In this document: positions 9,187-18,196 of the stretch, in pieces
Position numbering within the stretch: position 1 is the first letter of the stretch
How the letters are laid out: every line of letters begins with the position of its first letter
DNA from: Flavobacteriaceae bacterium
GTDB taxonomy: Bacteria; Bacteroidota; Bacteroidia; Flavobacteriales; Flavobacteriaceae
Assembly (NCBI GenBank): GCA_016764435.1
Contig: JAESRX010000007.1
Span: 124,001-188,000 of the forward strand
Direction of reading: 5' to 3'
DNA length: 64,000 nucleotides
Program-made: the position numbers and the translations under genes
Notes under the pieces: generated by a model
What the model was told of the DNA's origin: nothing
Database searches by the model: none
The model's input: the letters and a program-made list of their open reading frames with translations, nothing else

Positions 9187-9483
9187 ATGTCGAAAAGAAA
9201 TAAGGGGATATATTCTATGAAGCATATCATGGCACAGGTCTTAAAGGAAAATAAATTAGCCAAGGGAATCCAACAGTTAACAGCGCAAGAATCTTGGAAT
9301 GATATGATGGGGCCAGGTGTTGCTACCTATACGGAAAGTGTTACCATTCAAGGGAAAACACTGGTGGTGAAGTTAACGTCTTCTGCCTTGCGTGAAGAAT
9401 TGAGTTATGGGAAAGCTACGATTATAAAGATGATGAACGAAGCCTTGGGAGAACCTGTAATTTCTAGGGTTATTCTAGGCTAA
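9187..9483 (+). CDS. DUF721 / DciA-like protein
   Basis: This 98-residue protein has the DUF721 pattern: a helical start with LKENKLAKGIQQLTAQESW, then the KH-like core VTIQGKTLVVKLTSSALREELSYGK. Members related to DciA load the replicative helicase DnaB in bacteria without DnaC. Short DUF721 proteins next to recF are common in Bacteroidota. That this one acts in helicase loading is inference from the family. It is co-directional with recF and ends at a strong bidirectional terminator. Confidence 0.8.
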   Translation: MSKRNKGIYSMKHIMAQVLKENKLAKGIQQLTAQESWNDMMGPGVATYTESVTIQGKTLVVKLTSSALREELSYGKATIIKMMNEALGEPVISRVILG

Positions 9484-9503
9484 TAATATCAAAAAATAGA
9501 CAC

Positions 9504-9539
9504 AAAAAAATCCGTTGATTAAGTTCAACGGATTTTTTT
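9504..9539. terminator. Bidirectional terminator between dciA-like gene and ndk
   Basis: TCCGTTGA (9511-9518) pairs with TCAACGGA (9525-9532), flanked by an A-run on the left and a T-run on the right. It can therefore serve both convergent genes. Confidence 0.88.
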
Positions 9540-9560
9540 GTTATGATATAGTGGAGGATA

Positions 9561-9980
9561 CTAAAACAGCTCTCTTCCAGAAAAATGAAATGCACCTTCT
9601 AAAGCGGCGTTTTCATCACTATCAGAACCGTGTACAGCGTTTTCTCCCATAGAGGTTGCAAACATTTTACGGATGGTTCCTTCAGCCGCATCTGCAGGGT
9701 TAGTCGCACCAATAAGTACTCTGAAGTCCTCTACAGCATTGTCTTTTTCTAAGATAGCTGCTACGATAGGACCAGAAGTCATAAATTCAACTAATTCTCC
9801 AAAAAACGGACGTTCGTTATGAACAGCATAAAATGCCGAAGCATCTGCTACAGTCATTTGCGTTTTTTTTAAGGCTACAATTCTAAATCCTGCAGCGTTT
9901 ATTTTGTCTAAAATAGCACCGATATGACCGTTTTTAACGGCATCAGGCTTAAGCATTGTAAAAGTTCTATTTGTTGTCAT
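9561..9980 (-). CDS. ndk: Nucleoside diphosphate kinase
   Basis: The 139-residue frame from ATG 9980 ([15 protein letters not shown]) is the standard Ndk length. An in-frame ATG 15 bases upstream is possible but not needed. The phosphohistidine sits in NAVHGSDS, and [11 protein letters not shown] plus [10 protein letters not shown] are also canonical. It balances NTP pools by gamma-phosphate transfer. It is a single gene, with a TATATTTG promoter element 29 bases upstream. Confidence 0.97.
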   Translation of the reverse strand: MTTNRTFTMLKPDAVKNGHIGAILDKINAAGFRIVALKKTQMTVADASAFYAVHNERPFFGELVEFMTSGPIVAAILEKDNAVEDFRVLIGATNPADAAEGTIRKMFATSMGENAVHGSDSDENAALEGAFHFSGRELF

Positions 9981-10008
9981 TTGTAATAAATTCAATAATT
10001 TAATCGTG

Positions 10009-10016
10009 CAAATATA
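10009..10016 (-). promoter_or_regulatory. -7 element of the ndk promoter
   Basis: TATATTTG followed by C on the minus strand fits TAnnTTTG exactly, 28 bases before the ndk ATG. No clear TTG lies at -33. Confidence 0.55.
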
Positions 10017-10097
10017 TAAATTTCTTTAAGATACTAAATAGGATTCAGTTTTATTATAAGGTTAAGAGGCTTGTTTTTCTTGTTTTACCCTGTAAAT

Positions 10098-11141
10098 TTA
10101 AGGAGTATATACTTGCTTATAACTAGATAGTAATTGATTGTTTTTTCCGCGTATTTCGAATTTCACACTATTTTGTTTGAAATTAAATTTGACGATACCG
10201 AAACTTTTCACACTAATTACAGGGTGAATTCTGTAAGGGTTTTCTTCTCCTTTAAAAGCCTCATAGGAATGCGTAAGCCCACTGGAAGTGAAATCTATAA
10301 GAGGAAAGTGTGCTGTTCCAATTTCTTTTTTTGAAAATTCAGAAATATGACGGTCTCCACTTAGTATAATAGTGTTTTTAGCCATTGATTTTACGATTAA
10401 ATTCTCCATTTTTTTTACTTCATGTGGCATGGTTCCCCAACTCTCAAACCCATGTTCTGAGGATAAAAACTGAATACTACTTATTATGATATTGAAAGAG
10501 GCTTTAGAACTGCTTAAAGTTTCCTCCAACCACTTCCATTGGGCATCACCGAGCATACTTCCTGTAGTGTCCGTAGTGGGTAAATATCGTTTTTTTCCGC
10601 TGGGGTCTTTTAGGAGTTTTGTTCGGAAATATCGGGTGTCTAAAAGTATTACTTGAACACTGTATATTCCTGTTTGATATGTCTTTGCATGGTAAACACC
10701 GGGTCTGAAACGCCTAGGGTCTTGGCTGTCTACATCTAAAAAGTCGAGTAAAATTTGCTGTACTTGATTTTTCTTTTTGTATTCAATTCCTCCATCGTTT
10801 ATACCATAATCGTGGTCGTCCCATGTTCCTATAACGGGTGTGTTTTCACAAAACTCTTTATAGTTTTTTTTGTTTTTTTGAAGGGCGTAACTATTTCTCA
10901 TTACATCCATGTCCTCCGTGTCTGAATACACAATATCTCCTCCCCAAACCCATACATCGGGTTTGTTTTTTGTTATCTCAGGCCATAATGTATTGGCTAA
11001 AGATTGATTGTTTCCAGAACCAAAGGCGAGTGTAAAATCACTATGGAAAAACGTATCATTGTTTTTAATTAGGAGGCTTTTTTCCTGTTGGCAACTGTTT
11101 AATAATACTAAAAGTAATAGGCTTAGGGGTAAATGTTTCAT
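10098..11141 (-). CDS. PhoD-like metallophosphatase lipoprotein
   Basis: This 347-residue protein has a lipobox ending LNSC (Cys17), so it is an outer-surface or periplasmic lipoprotein. Metallophosphatase motifs appear in order: FGSGNN, GGDIVYSDTED, TWDDHDYGINDGG and SGDRHISEF. These match the PhoD alkaline phosphatase/phosphodiesterase family. PhoD enzymes release phosphate from phosphodiesters such as teichoic acids or phospholipids; the substrate here is not known. Its ATG is 85 bases from the divergent DHH gene start. I saw no Pho-box-like repeat. Confidence 0.88.
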   Translation of the reverse strand: MKHLPLSLLLLVLLNSCQQEKSLLIKNNDTFFHSDFTLAFGSGNNQSLANTLWPEITKNKPDVWVWGGDIVYSDTEDMDVMRNSYALQKNKKNYKEFCENTPVIGTWDDHDYGINDGGIEYKKKNQVQQILLDFLDVDSQDPRRFRPGVYHAKTYQTGIYSVQVILLDTRYFRTKLLKDPSGKKRYLPTTDTTGSMLGDAQWKWLEETLSSSKASFNIIISSIQFLSSEHGFESWGTMPHEVKKMENLIVKSMAKNTIILSGDRHISEFSKKEIGTAHFPLIDFTSSGLTHSYEAFKGEENPYRIHPVISVKSFGIVKFNFKQNSVKFEIRGKNNQLLSSYKQVYTP

Positions 11142-11225
11142 CTTAAAATTTTATTGACCAATAATCAAACAAATATACGAGCTATTTTTATTAATTTTAG
11201 CTATAATTTGTATATTCGCGTTCAT

Positions 11226-12257
11226 ATGACAATAAACGAAATTAAAGAATTAAAACAATTACTTTCAAGTCCTAAAAACTTGGTGATTGTACCTCATAGG
11301 AATCCGGATGGCGATGCAGTTGGATCAAGTTTAGGTTTGTTACATTTCCTTCAGAAAATGAATCATACAGTTACCGTAGTAGCTCCTAATGATTTTCCTG
11401 ACTTTTTAAAATGGATGCCTCAGACCGATAAGGTGCTTAAATATGATGTTCAAAATAGACAGTCTAAAAGAGCGATAGATGAAGCCGATTTTATCTTTTT
11501 ACTAGATTTTAACGCCCTTCATAGGACGGGAAGTGATATGCAATCTTACCTTGAGAAATACAAAGGTGATTTTATTATGATTGATCATCATCAACAACCA
11601 GATGCTATTGCTAGATTTACCTATTCAGATACGAGTATATGCTCTACCTGTCAAATGGTGTATCATTTTATAGAAAAATTGGACTTACTAGACTTGATAG
11701 ATGAGCATATTGCAAGTTGTTTGTATGCAGGAATTATGACAGATACGGGTTCATTTCGTTTTGCTTCTACGACCAGTACTACGCATAGAATTATTGCGGC
11801 TTTAATCGATAAAGGCGCAGAGAATGCTAAAATTCACAACCAAGTATATGACACGAATTCTATCGGTCGTTTGCATTTATTGGGTGTTGCCATGAATAAC
11901 TTGGTGGTGATTCCTGAATACAATGCGGCCTACATCACGATGACCCGAAAGGAATTGGATGCCCATGGTTTTCAGAAAGGAGATACAGAAGGAGTGGTAA
12001 ACTATGCATTGTCTGTGAAAGGAATTGTGTTGGCAGCTATTTTTATTGAGGATCCAGATCAAGGAATTATTAAAATTTCTTTACGATCTAAAGGCTCCTT
12101 TTCAGTGAATAAATTTGCCCGCAATCACTTTGATGGTGGAGGGCATGATAATGCTTCTGGAGGTAGGACAGAACTTAGTATTCAGAAAACTGTAGAAAAA
12201 TTCGTAAGTTTATTGCCTCAATATAAAGAGGATCTAGCTAGTTCTTATGAAAGTTAA
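11226..12257 (+). CDS. DHH family phosphoesterase, NrnA-like
   Basis: From ATG 11226 (MTINEIKELKQL) this is 343 residues, typical of NrnA. An earlier in-frame ATG at 11133 would overlap the divergent gene and adds non-homologous residues. DHH motifs are PHRNPDGDAVGSS (Asp28, Asp30), LLDFNALHR (Asp94), MIDHHQQPD (Asp120-His121-His122) and AGIMTDTGSFRF. The DHHA1 domain carries GGGHDNASGG. Family members degrade short RNA oligonucleotides and 3'-phosphoadenosine 5'-phosphate. The 3' end overlaps the gldI start by 11 bases. Confidence 0.93.
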   Translation: MTINEIKELKQLLSSPKNLVIVPHRNPDGDAVGSSLGLLHFLQKMNHTVTVVAPNDFPDFLKWMPQTDKVLKYDVQNRQSKRAIDEADFIFLLDFNALHRTGSDMQSYLEKYKGDFIMIDHHQQPDAIARFTYSDTSICSTCQMVYHFIEKLDLLDLIDEHIASCLYAGIMTDTGSFRFASTTSTTHRIIAALIDKGAENAKIHNQVYDTNSIGRLHLLGVAMNNLVVIPEYNAAYITMTRKELDAHGFQKGDTEGVVNYALSVKGIVLAAIFIEDPDQGIIKISLRSKGSFSVNKFARNHFDGGGHDNASGGRTELSIQKTVEKFVSLLPQYKEDLASSYES

Positions 12258-12780
12258 ACTATTTTTAATTGCAATTTCACTTTGTTTTATTGGCTGTAAT
12301 GGTCCAACTGCAAGAAAACCGATTAGTAAAAAAACGAATGTGTTTTTAAAAGAATCGGTGACCTTAAATAGGTATTTAAATAGTACTGAGGCTTTGTTAA
12401 TTCGAAAATTCATAGCTAAGGATAGTGTGCATACGTATAAAGAATCATCTTTAGGTTTTTGGCTCTCGATTTTTAATACAAAGGAGACTGGGTCATATCC
12501 TATGACAGACGATTTGGTACGTTATACTTATGAAGTTTATAGTCTTAATAATGACCTGCTATATCCTAAAGATAGTTTGCATGTAAAAACCTTTAAGGTA
12601 GATAAAGAGGAATTGGAAATTGAAGGTATCCAAGAAGGAATAAAGTTAATGAAAGAAGGGGAGCAAGCCGTTTTTTTATTCCCGTCGTTTAAAGCGTATG
12701 GCTTAATAGGTGATGGAAAAAAAATAGGTGTAAACGAACCGATAAAAGTAATCGTAGAATTAATAAAAATCCAAAAATAA
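12247..12780 (+). CDS. gldI: Gliding-motility-associated FKBP-like lipoprotein GldI
   Basis: This 177-residue lipoprotein (FIGC, Cys17) has a C-terminal FKBP-like domain: GIQEGIKLMKEGEQAVFLFPSFKAYG and a final beta strand ending VIVELIKIQK. Its size, signal and position before FKBP genes match GldI of Flavobacterium. In that genus GldI is required for gliding and is thought to fold periplasmic or outer-membrane motility/T9SS proteins. The FKBP active-site aromatic set is incomplete here, as far as I can judge by eye. No other gld gene is in the window. It overlaps the DHH gene by 11 bases. Confidence 0.85.
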   Translation: MKVKLFLIAISLCFIGCNGPTARKPISKKTNVFLKESVTLNRYLNSTEALLIRKFIAKDSVHTYKESSLGFWLSIFNTKETGSYPMTDDLVRYTYEVYSLNNDLLYPKDSLHVKTFKVDKEELEIEGIQEGIKLMKEGEQAVFLFPSFKAYGLIGDGKKIGVNEPIKVIVELIKIQK

Positions 12781-12785
12781 AAACA

Positions 12786-13472
12786 ATGAAAAAATTACTA
12801 GTAGCCGTGATGGCAGTGGCAACATTAGCATCTTGTAATAATGGTGTTAAAAAAGTATCAAGCTTAAACAACGAATTAGATTCTGTAAGTTATAGTTTGG
12901 GAGTGGATATGGCGAATAAATTGGAAAGTGTTTTTCCAGATGTGAACAAAGATATAGTTTCCCAAGGCTATATGGATGCCATGAGTGCTGCTGATTTATT
13001 AGTTCCAAAAGAAGGAATTGATGCTCAAATAAGAGCGTATTTTCAAAAATCTCAAGAACGTAAACAGGAAGACGGTAAAGCGGCAGGGATTAAATTTTTA
13101 GAAGAAAATAAAACAAAAGAAGGTGTTATTACTACAGAGAGTGGATTGCAATATGTAATCTTGAAAGAAGGATCTGGTGAATCTCCTGATGGACCAACTG
13201 CAAATGTAGAGGTACATTACCACGGAACCACTCCTGATGGAACTGTTTTTGATAGTTCTGTAGATCGTAAAAAATCAATTAGTTTTGCTTTAAACCGTGT
13301 GATTAAAGGTTGGACAGAAGGTGTACAACTTATGAAAGTAGGGGCGAAGTATAAATTTTTCATTCCTCAAGAATTGGCCTATGGAGCAAATGCACCTCAA
13401 GGAGGTTCTGGGCCAATCAAGCCTTTTATGCCATTGATTTTCGAAGTGGAATTGATAAAAATAAATAAATAG
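12786..13472 (+). CDS. FKBP-type peptidyl-prolyl isomerase lipoprotein
   Basis: This 228-residue lipoprotein (LASC, Cys17) has an N-terminal Mip/FkpA-like dimerisation segment (DSVSYSLGVDMANKL). A complete FKBP domain follows at about 120-226, with VEVHYHGTTPDGTVFDSS, VIKGWTEGVQLM and FIPQELAYG. It should catalyse proline cis-trans isomerisation in the periplasm. It starts 5 bases after gldI and its stop abuts the next gene's ATG, so the three immunophilin genes form one operon. Confidence 0.93.
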   Translation: MKKLLVAVMAVATLASCNNGVKKVSSLNNELDSVSYSLGVDMANKLESVFPDVNKDIVSQGYMDAMSAADLLVPKEGIDAQIRAYFQKSQERKQEDGKAAGIKFLEENKTKEGVITTESGLQYVILKEGSGESPDGPTANVEVHYHGTTPDGTVFDSSVDRKKSISFALNRVIKGWTEGVQLMKVGAKYKFFIPQELAYGANAPQGGSGPIKPFMPLIFEVELIKINK

Positions 13473-14576
13473 ATGAAAGTCTTAAAATGTATTGCAGTCG
13501 TTGCTTTGGTCGTTTTTACTTCTTGTAAAACGGCCAAGTACGCTGATTTATCGGAAGGATTATACGCCGATGTCCAAACAAATAAAGGAAGTATCCTTTT
13601 AAAATTGGAGTTTGAAAAAACACCAATGACGGTGGCTAACTTTGTTTCACTTGCAGAAGGAACAAATTCGAAAGTGCGAGATTCTTTTAAGGGAAAGCAT
13701 TTTTATGATGGAATTAAATTTCACCGTGTAATCAAAGATTTCATGGTGCAAGGAGGAGATCCTACAGGTACAGGTTCTAGTGGACCTGGCTATAAATTTC
13801 CAGATGAATTTCCAAAAGATTCTTTGGGGGTTTTATTGTTAACACATAATAAACCAGGTGTGTTGTCTATGGCTAATTCTGGACCAGGAACTAATGGAAG
13901 TCAGTTTTTTATCACCCATAAAAAAACAAGATGGCTGGATGGAAAACATACTATTTTTGGGAATGTAATTATAGGTCAAAACATTATAGATACGATTGTG
14001 AAGGATGATTATATCAATAAAATTGATGTGATTAGAGTTGGAAAACTAGCCAAGGAGTTTAACGCTTCAAAAGTTTTTGAAAATATGGTAGACCATGCTT
14101 TTCAGAAAGACAAAAAAAAAAAGGAGCTTTTAGAAAAAGTAGTCGCAACGACTAAGTCAGAAATGCTTCAATATGAAAAAGAGGCCAAGGAATTAAAATC
14201 GGGTTTGAAATATTACATTTTAAATGCAAGAGAGGGAGCTAGACCTAAAAGAGGAAGTACTATTAATGTGAATTATGCCGGTTATTTCAGTGATGGACGT
14301 TTGTTTGATACAACGTTTAAAGAGGTAGCTGAAAAGTATGGAGTCTATAATTTAAAGCGTGACCAACAAAATGGTTACAATGCGTTTGAAACTGTTTACA
14401 GTGATGAAGCAAATTTAATCCCTGGTTTTAAAGAAGGTTTACAACAATTAAAATACGGTGAAAAAGCCATGCTATTTATTCCTTCTCATCTCGGTTATGG
14501 TGCTCAAGGAGTGCGTGGAACTATTCCTCCAGCAACTGCGTTGGTTTTTGTCGTAGAAATAGTAGCAAAAAAATAA
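13473..14576 (+). CDS. Cyclophilin-FKBP fusion peptidyl-prolyl isomerase lipoprotein
   Basis: This 367-residue lipoprotein (FTSC, Cys18) carries two different isomerase folds. The cyclophilin domain (about 30-200) shows FHRVIKDFMVQGGDP, GVLSMANSGPGTNGSQFFIT and WLDGKHTIFG. A charged helical linker (about 208-245) leads to an FKBP domain (about 255-367) with VNYAGYFSDGRLFDTT, LIPGFKEGLQQLKYG and IPSHLGYGAQG. Both active sites look complete. Dual-family immunophilins of this kind are known in some Bacteroidota. It is co-transcribed with gldI and the Mip-like FKBP. Confidence 0.92.
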   Translation: MKVLKCIAVVALVVFTSCKTAKYADLSEGLYADVQTNKGSILLKLEFEKTPMTVANFVSLAEGTNSKVRDSFKGKHFYDGIKFHRVIKDFMVQGGDPTGTGSSGPGYKFPDEFPKDSLGVLLLTHNKPGVLSMANSGPGTNGSQFFITHKKTRWLDGKHTIFGNVIIGQNIIDTIVKDDYINKIDVIRVGKLAKEFNASKVFENMVDHAFQKDKKKKELLEKVVATTKSEMLQYEKEAKELKSGLKYYILNAREGARPKRGSTINVNYAGYFSDGRLFDTTFKEVAEKYGVYNLKRDQQNGYNAFETVYSDEANLIPGFKEGLQQLKYGEKAMLFIPSHLGYGAQGVRGTIPPATALVFVVEIVAKK

Positions 14577-14580
14577 GCTG

Positions 14581-15162
14581 GTGTTAGACTCAATTATAGA
14601 AAATGATATTGCACTTTTTTTATATTTAAATAATTTAGGGACCGTACAATGGGATGCTTTTTGGTTGTTTATGACCAATAAATTCAGTGCAATTCCATTG
14701 TATTTATTGTTGTTATTTATCAGTTATAAAAAAATAGGCATAAAAAAAACGATGGTGGCTGTTGTTTTTATTTTATTGCTAATCGCATTGTCAGATCAAA
14801 CATCTCAGTTCTTTAAATATGGATTAAAGCGTTTAAGGCCATGTCATGATGGTAATTTGATGGATTTAGTACGCTTGGTAAAAGCGAATTGTGGAGGTAA
14901 GTTTTCTTTCTTTTCTGCGCATGCTGCGAATGCGGCGGCTGTTGCGGTGTACTTTGGCCTGTTACTAAGAAATTTTTATAAGTATATTTTTTCAGCCTTA
15001 TTATTGTGGGCTGCTGTTGTTGCTTATAGTCGCATATATATAGGGGTGCATTTTCCTGCAGATATTTTAGTTGGATTTTTTATCGGAAGTACTTATGGAA
15101 TTCTCTTTTATAAGATGTTTAAGTGGGTTGTTAAAAGGTATCATACTTCATTAAATCCTTAA
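14581..15162 (+). CDS. PAP2 family membrane phosphatase
   Basis: This 193-residue polytopic membrane protein starts with GTG at 14581, 4 bases after the previous stop. The three PAP2 motifs are KYGLKRLRP (C1), FFSAHAAN (C2, where the usual SGH reads SAH) and SRIYIGVHFPAD (C3). Lipid phosphatases of this family act on undecaprenyl pyrophosphate, phosphatidylglycerophosphate or lipid A phosphates, and the substrate is not evident here. It ends the plus-strand run at a perfect 18-bp terminator stem. Confidence 0.88.
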   Translation: MLDSIIENDIALFLYLNNLGTVQWDAFWLFMTNKFSAIPLYLLLLFISYKKIGIKKTMVAVVFILLLIALSDQTSQFFKYGLKRLRPCHDGNLMDLVRLVKANCGGKFSFFSAHAANAAAVAVYFGLLLRNFYKYIFSALLLWAAVVAYSRIYIGVHFPADILVGFFIGSTYGILFYKMFKWVVKRYHTSLNP

Positions 15163-15195
15163 TATAAAAATTATTTTAAGAGCCTTTTTAAGCAT

Positions 15196-15236
15196 AAAAA
15201 AGACGCTAGAAACATGAAGTTTCTAGCGTCTTTTTT
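15196..15236. terminator. Bidirectional terminator, 18-bp perfect stem
   Basis: The arms 15196-15213 and 15219-15236 (core GACGCTAGAAAC) are fully complementary around an ATGAA loop, with A and T runs at the ends. It serves the PAP2 gene and the convergent membrane-protein gene. Confidence 0.92.
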
Positions 15237-15251
15237 ATGAATAGTATCGGA

Positions 15252-15926
15252 TTATTTTTTATATACTTCCTGTATGTTAAAAGGATTGTATACTATTAAG
15301 AAGAAAATCATCCCAAATCCTAATTCGTACAGTTCCCATTTTCTACTCGAAGGCATGATCGTAATTATCGCGGTAAGGCATAAGAATGCAATGACTTGAC
15401 TCCAAGTGGCAACAGGTACAGAAAACTGATTTACAAAATTGCGAACCCAATTCATCTTTCTGTATAAAAAGGGTAATATTAGTAGGTATATAACCAATAC
15501 TAAAGTTAGTATTTGACTGAAAATAATTTTGTTTACTTTTTTACCATTTACGACCATATTGTGTAAATTGGTTTCTCCTTGTGCATTGTTTTCTTTGAAA
15601 TATTCGGAAGATTCAATGTTGAAAATACGTTGTCCCCAAGAAATTTCCTCTCCTGCTCCAAAAATAAACACGAGGATAAGCACGATCATTCCAAATTTCC
15701 AAAGTCCCTTTTTAGAAGTCCATAATTTGAAGAGTCGAATACATGTAAGTACACTAATTGCAAATAACACCACTGCGGTAGCAGATTCCGCAAGGCCATC
15801 TTCTGCTGCGTATACAGCATCAAAATAAGCATCATCTGTAAACGAAAAATAAGCACCTACTCCTAATATAACGGATAGTATGGTGTAGCTTATCGTTTCT
15901 AACTTTGTAATTGGGATATATTTCAT
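15252..15926 (-). CDS. Multi-pass membrane protein of unknown function
   Basis: The start ATG 15926 (MKYIPITKL) gives 224 residues and is preferred over an ATG 27 bases upstream. There are about six hydrophobic segments. A conserved-looking motif, GAGEEISWGQRIF, occurs near residues 105-117, followed by a polar loop with NLHNMVVNGK. I have seen this EEISWGQ motif in uncharacterised membrane proteins of several phyla but know no function. It lies 27 bases after the GT39 gene and could be the fourth member of the lipid-glycosylation cassette. Confidence 0.7.
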   Translation of the reverse strand: MKYIPITKLETISYTILSVILGVGAYFSFTDDAYFDAVYAAEDGLAESATAVVLFAISVLTCIRLFKLWTSKKGLWKFGMIVLILVFIFGAGEEISWGQRIFNIESSEYFKENNAQGETNLHNMVVNGKKVNKIIFSQILTLVLVIYLLILPFLYRKMNWVRNFVNQFSVPVATWSQVIAFLCLTAIITIMPSSRKWELYELGFGMIFFLIVYNPFNIQEVYKK

Positions 15927-15953
15927 GTTGTTTAATTTTTGGTAAAAATACAA

Positions 15954-17570
15954 TTATTTTGAAATAATAAAGTAATGAACAATAAGTCTAGTGTTTTGTT
16001 TTGTGAAAATATTATGATTATAAATAGCTTTTTTATCCACTTTGAGGTGTTTTGGTAAGCTTGCTTTAAAATGTGCTAATTCGTTTTGCTGTACAAGCAA
16101 CCCGTAGCTAGTTTCTTTAGAAAGAAATTGAGCAGAACCTAGTTCTTTAATAATGTCACCATAGCCCCATATCAATTCAGGGCTTATAGTCTTATAGGTG
16201 TAGGATTTAATAGCATGAGACTCTTCAAGTGTGTGGAGTTTACTTATGGAATTGAAAGCTGGATTTTTAGGGATTGATCTAGTTATTGGAAGTCCAAAAA
16301 ACAAGAGACTTACCATAAAGAAGACTACCGTGTAAAACACCCCGTGTATTTCCTTCTTTTTTAGATAATAGATGATAAGAATGCTGCTTCCAAAAAGTGT
16401 TATTGCTAAAAGTATTCCTGCCGTCCAATTAGCATCAGAACTCGTAGAAAGAATATAGTAGAGGAATAATGGGGATATTAAACCAATCAATGCAATGGAT
16501 CCAAATCCTATGTAAACTACTAATTTTTCCCAGAACGCCTCCATCGAATTAAAAGAACGCATTAAATATTGAATATAAATCCCTGTATTTAATGCTAAAG
16601 GAATTAGGACAGGCATTAAATAACGTGCTTTTTTTTCAGGAATACACGACAGTATTATTACGGCAGTCATTGTCCATAAAAAAGTAAATGTATATATTTT
16701 TTTATGCCTTGTTTTTTTTAGGATGTAAGGAAAACATAAGGAGATCAACGCAGGAATTGTCCAAATACCGGATTGTATAAAAAAGCTCCAATAATAATAC
16801 AGAGGTCGCGTATTATACTGTGTCCAATTGTTCACTTCTTCTTTCGAAATAGCAGTAAAATTTAAGGGGTCAACCATTTTAATATAGACATACCAACTTA
16901 AGCCTAAAGTAAGGGCTATGAAAAATGTATATAAAAGAGGGATCCAATTTTTTCTGAGCGGGCCAAATTTAAAAACAATTCCATAACTTATTAAAAATGG
17001 AATCAGTAGCGCAACTATGGATACGGGGCCTTTGCTTAAGATGGAACAGGCCATAAAAAATCCAGCAAGTATTCCTTTTTTAATTAAAGGAGTCTTAGAC
17101 TGAAAAATACCGATTAAATAATAGATAGTTATAAGTGTAAATGCGTGTGCATAAATGTCCCATGGAGCTTCATTTATAATGGCAAATACATAAAAAGACG
17201 TTATTGCAATTAAAGCATTGATAAAGCTATATTGTTTACTTAAGTTAAGTTTTATAGATATTAAATATGTAAACACACCAGAGATATATACCATCATTAC
17301 GGCAGGTAAACGAAGGGCCCATATGTTTTTGGCTCCAAAAAGAATTCCAGCGATACTTGTTATCCAGGTGGGGAGTGGAGGTTTCTCGTAGCGAGGCTGT
17401 CCATTCATTGTGGTTAATAACCAATGGTTATCTTGCAGCATTTCTCGCATTGTTATAAAATTACGAGCTTCCATAATCGTGATATTCGGAATGTCTAAAT
17501 GAATAAATAGCATGACAGAAACGACTAATAACAAAGAGGTCAAGGGGTTTTTTTCTAGTACTGAAATCAT
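15954..17570 (-). CDS. ArnT-like glycosyltransferase family 39 membrane protein
   Basis: This 538-residue protein has many transmembrane helices and the family's first periplasmic loop with TIMEARNFITMREML, where the acidic residue of the D/E-x-x-R/N pattern is catalytic. NGQPRYEKPPLPTW follows, typical of ArnT/PMT enzymes. It would move a sugar from a polyprenyl phosphate carrier to lipid A or another periplasmic acceptor. Its start overlaps the LAB_N gene stop (ATGA). With the upstream GT2 it forms the usual carrier-loading and transfer pair. Confidence 0.87.
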   Translation of the reverse strand: MISVLEKNPLTSLLLVVSVMLFIHLDIPNITIMEARNFITMREMLQDNHWLLTTMNGQPRYEKPPLPTWITSIAGILFGAKNIWALRLPAVMMVYISGVFTYLISIKLNLSKQYSFINALIAITSFYVFAIINEAPWDIYAHAFTLITIYYLIGIFQSKTPLIKKGILAGFFMACSILSKGPVSIVALLIPFLISYGIVFKFGPLRKNWIPLLYTFFIALTLGLSWYVYIKMVDPLNFTAISKEEVNNWTQYNTRPLYYYWSFFIQSGIWTIPALISLCFPYILKKTRHKKIYTFTFLWTMTAVIILSCIPEKKARYLMPVLIPLALNTGIYIQYLMRSFNSMEAFWEKLVVYIGFGSIALIGLISPLFLYYILSTSSDANWTAGILLAITLFGSSILIIYYLKKKEIHGVFYTVVFFMVSLLFFGLPITRSIPKNPAFNSISKLHTLEESHAIKSYTYKTISPELIWGYGDIIKELGSAQFLSKETSYGLLVQQNELAHFKASLPKHLKVDKKAIYNHNIFTKQNTRLIVHYFIISK

Positions 17571-18196
17571 CGTTGTTTCTTTAAGAGTATTAGGTTTCTG
17601 CTATAAATAAAGATCCCCATAAGATGCCCTATAAACAAAACAGGATCTTTACGGATGATGGCATATATTAAGATCATAACGGACCCAATAAGACTTAATA
17701 CCCAGAACCCACGAGGCAAAGAGGATTCTTTGTTCTTTTCTGAATAGAGCCATTGGTAGATAAACCTGAATGTGAATAGTAATTGCGCCATTACTCCCCA
17801 AATAAGGAGTTTGGATGGGATATCTTGATTTAAAAACAATAGGTCAAAATCATCGTAAGTCTCTCTGTAAAGGAAGAAATATAGACAAAAAATAACTGGA
17901 AAAATTAATATTAATAATCGAAGTATTACATTGGTTTTTTGCCATTCTTTTTGCAAAGATAAGTTGCGTATATAGATGAAATAAGTGATTATTTGGCCGA
18001 GCATTATAGAAAAGTCATTGCGTAAATACCCATAGATAAATAGGAGTACAGAAGCTAGTAAACTCAGCTTCCAAAAAAGCGTACTTGTATGTACCTGTTT
18101 TCGTTTTTCTGAACCGATCCATTGTACTATTAATCGCGTAGAAAAAAGTAATTGGGCAATAAATCCAATGCCGTAAATAATGAGGTTACTCATCAT
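17567..18196 (-). CDS. Duplicated LAB_N (lipid-A-disaccharide synthase N-terminal-like) membrane protein
   Basis: This 209-residue protein is made of two similar three-helix units. Each starts with an arginine-rich strand: FSTRLIVQWIGSEKR (about 18-32) and FTFRFIYQWLYSEKN (about 138-152). Each continues with a W-x-LSL segment and an IYxRNL end. This is the LAB_N domain, present twice with a middle helix in between. Single LAB_N proteins commonly accompany GT2 and GT39 genes, as here, and are suspected to flip or present polyprenyl-linked sugars. That role is inference. It overlaps both neighbours (11 and 4 bases). Confidence 0.83.
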   Translation of the reverse strand: MMSNLIIYGIGFIAQLLFSTRLIVQWIGSEKRKQVHTSTLFWKLSLLASVLLFIYGYLRNDFSIMLGQIITYFIYIRNLSLQKEWQKTNVILRLLILIFPVIFCLYFFLYRETYDDFDLLFLNQDIPSKLLIWGVMAQLLFTFRFIYQWLYSEKNKESSLPRGFWVLSLIGSVMILIYAIIRKDPVLFIGHLMGIFIYSRNLILLKKQR

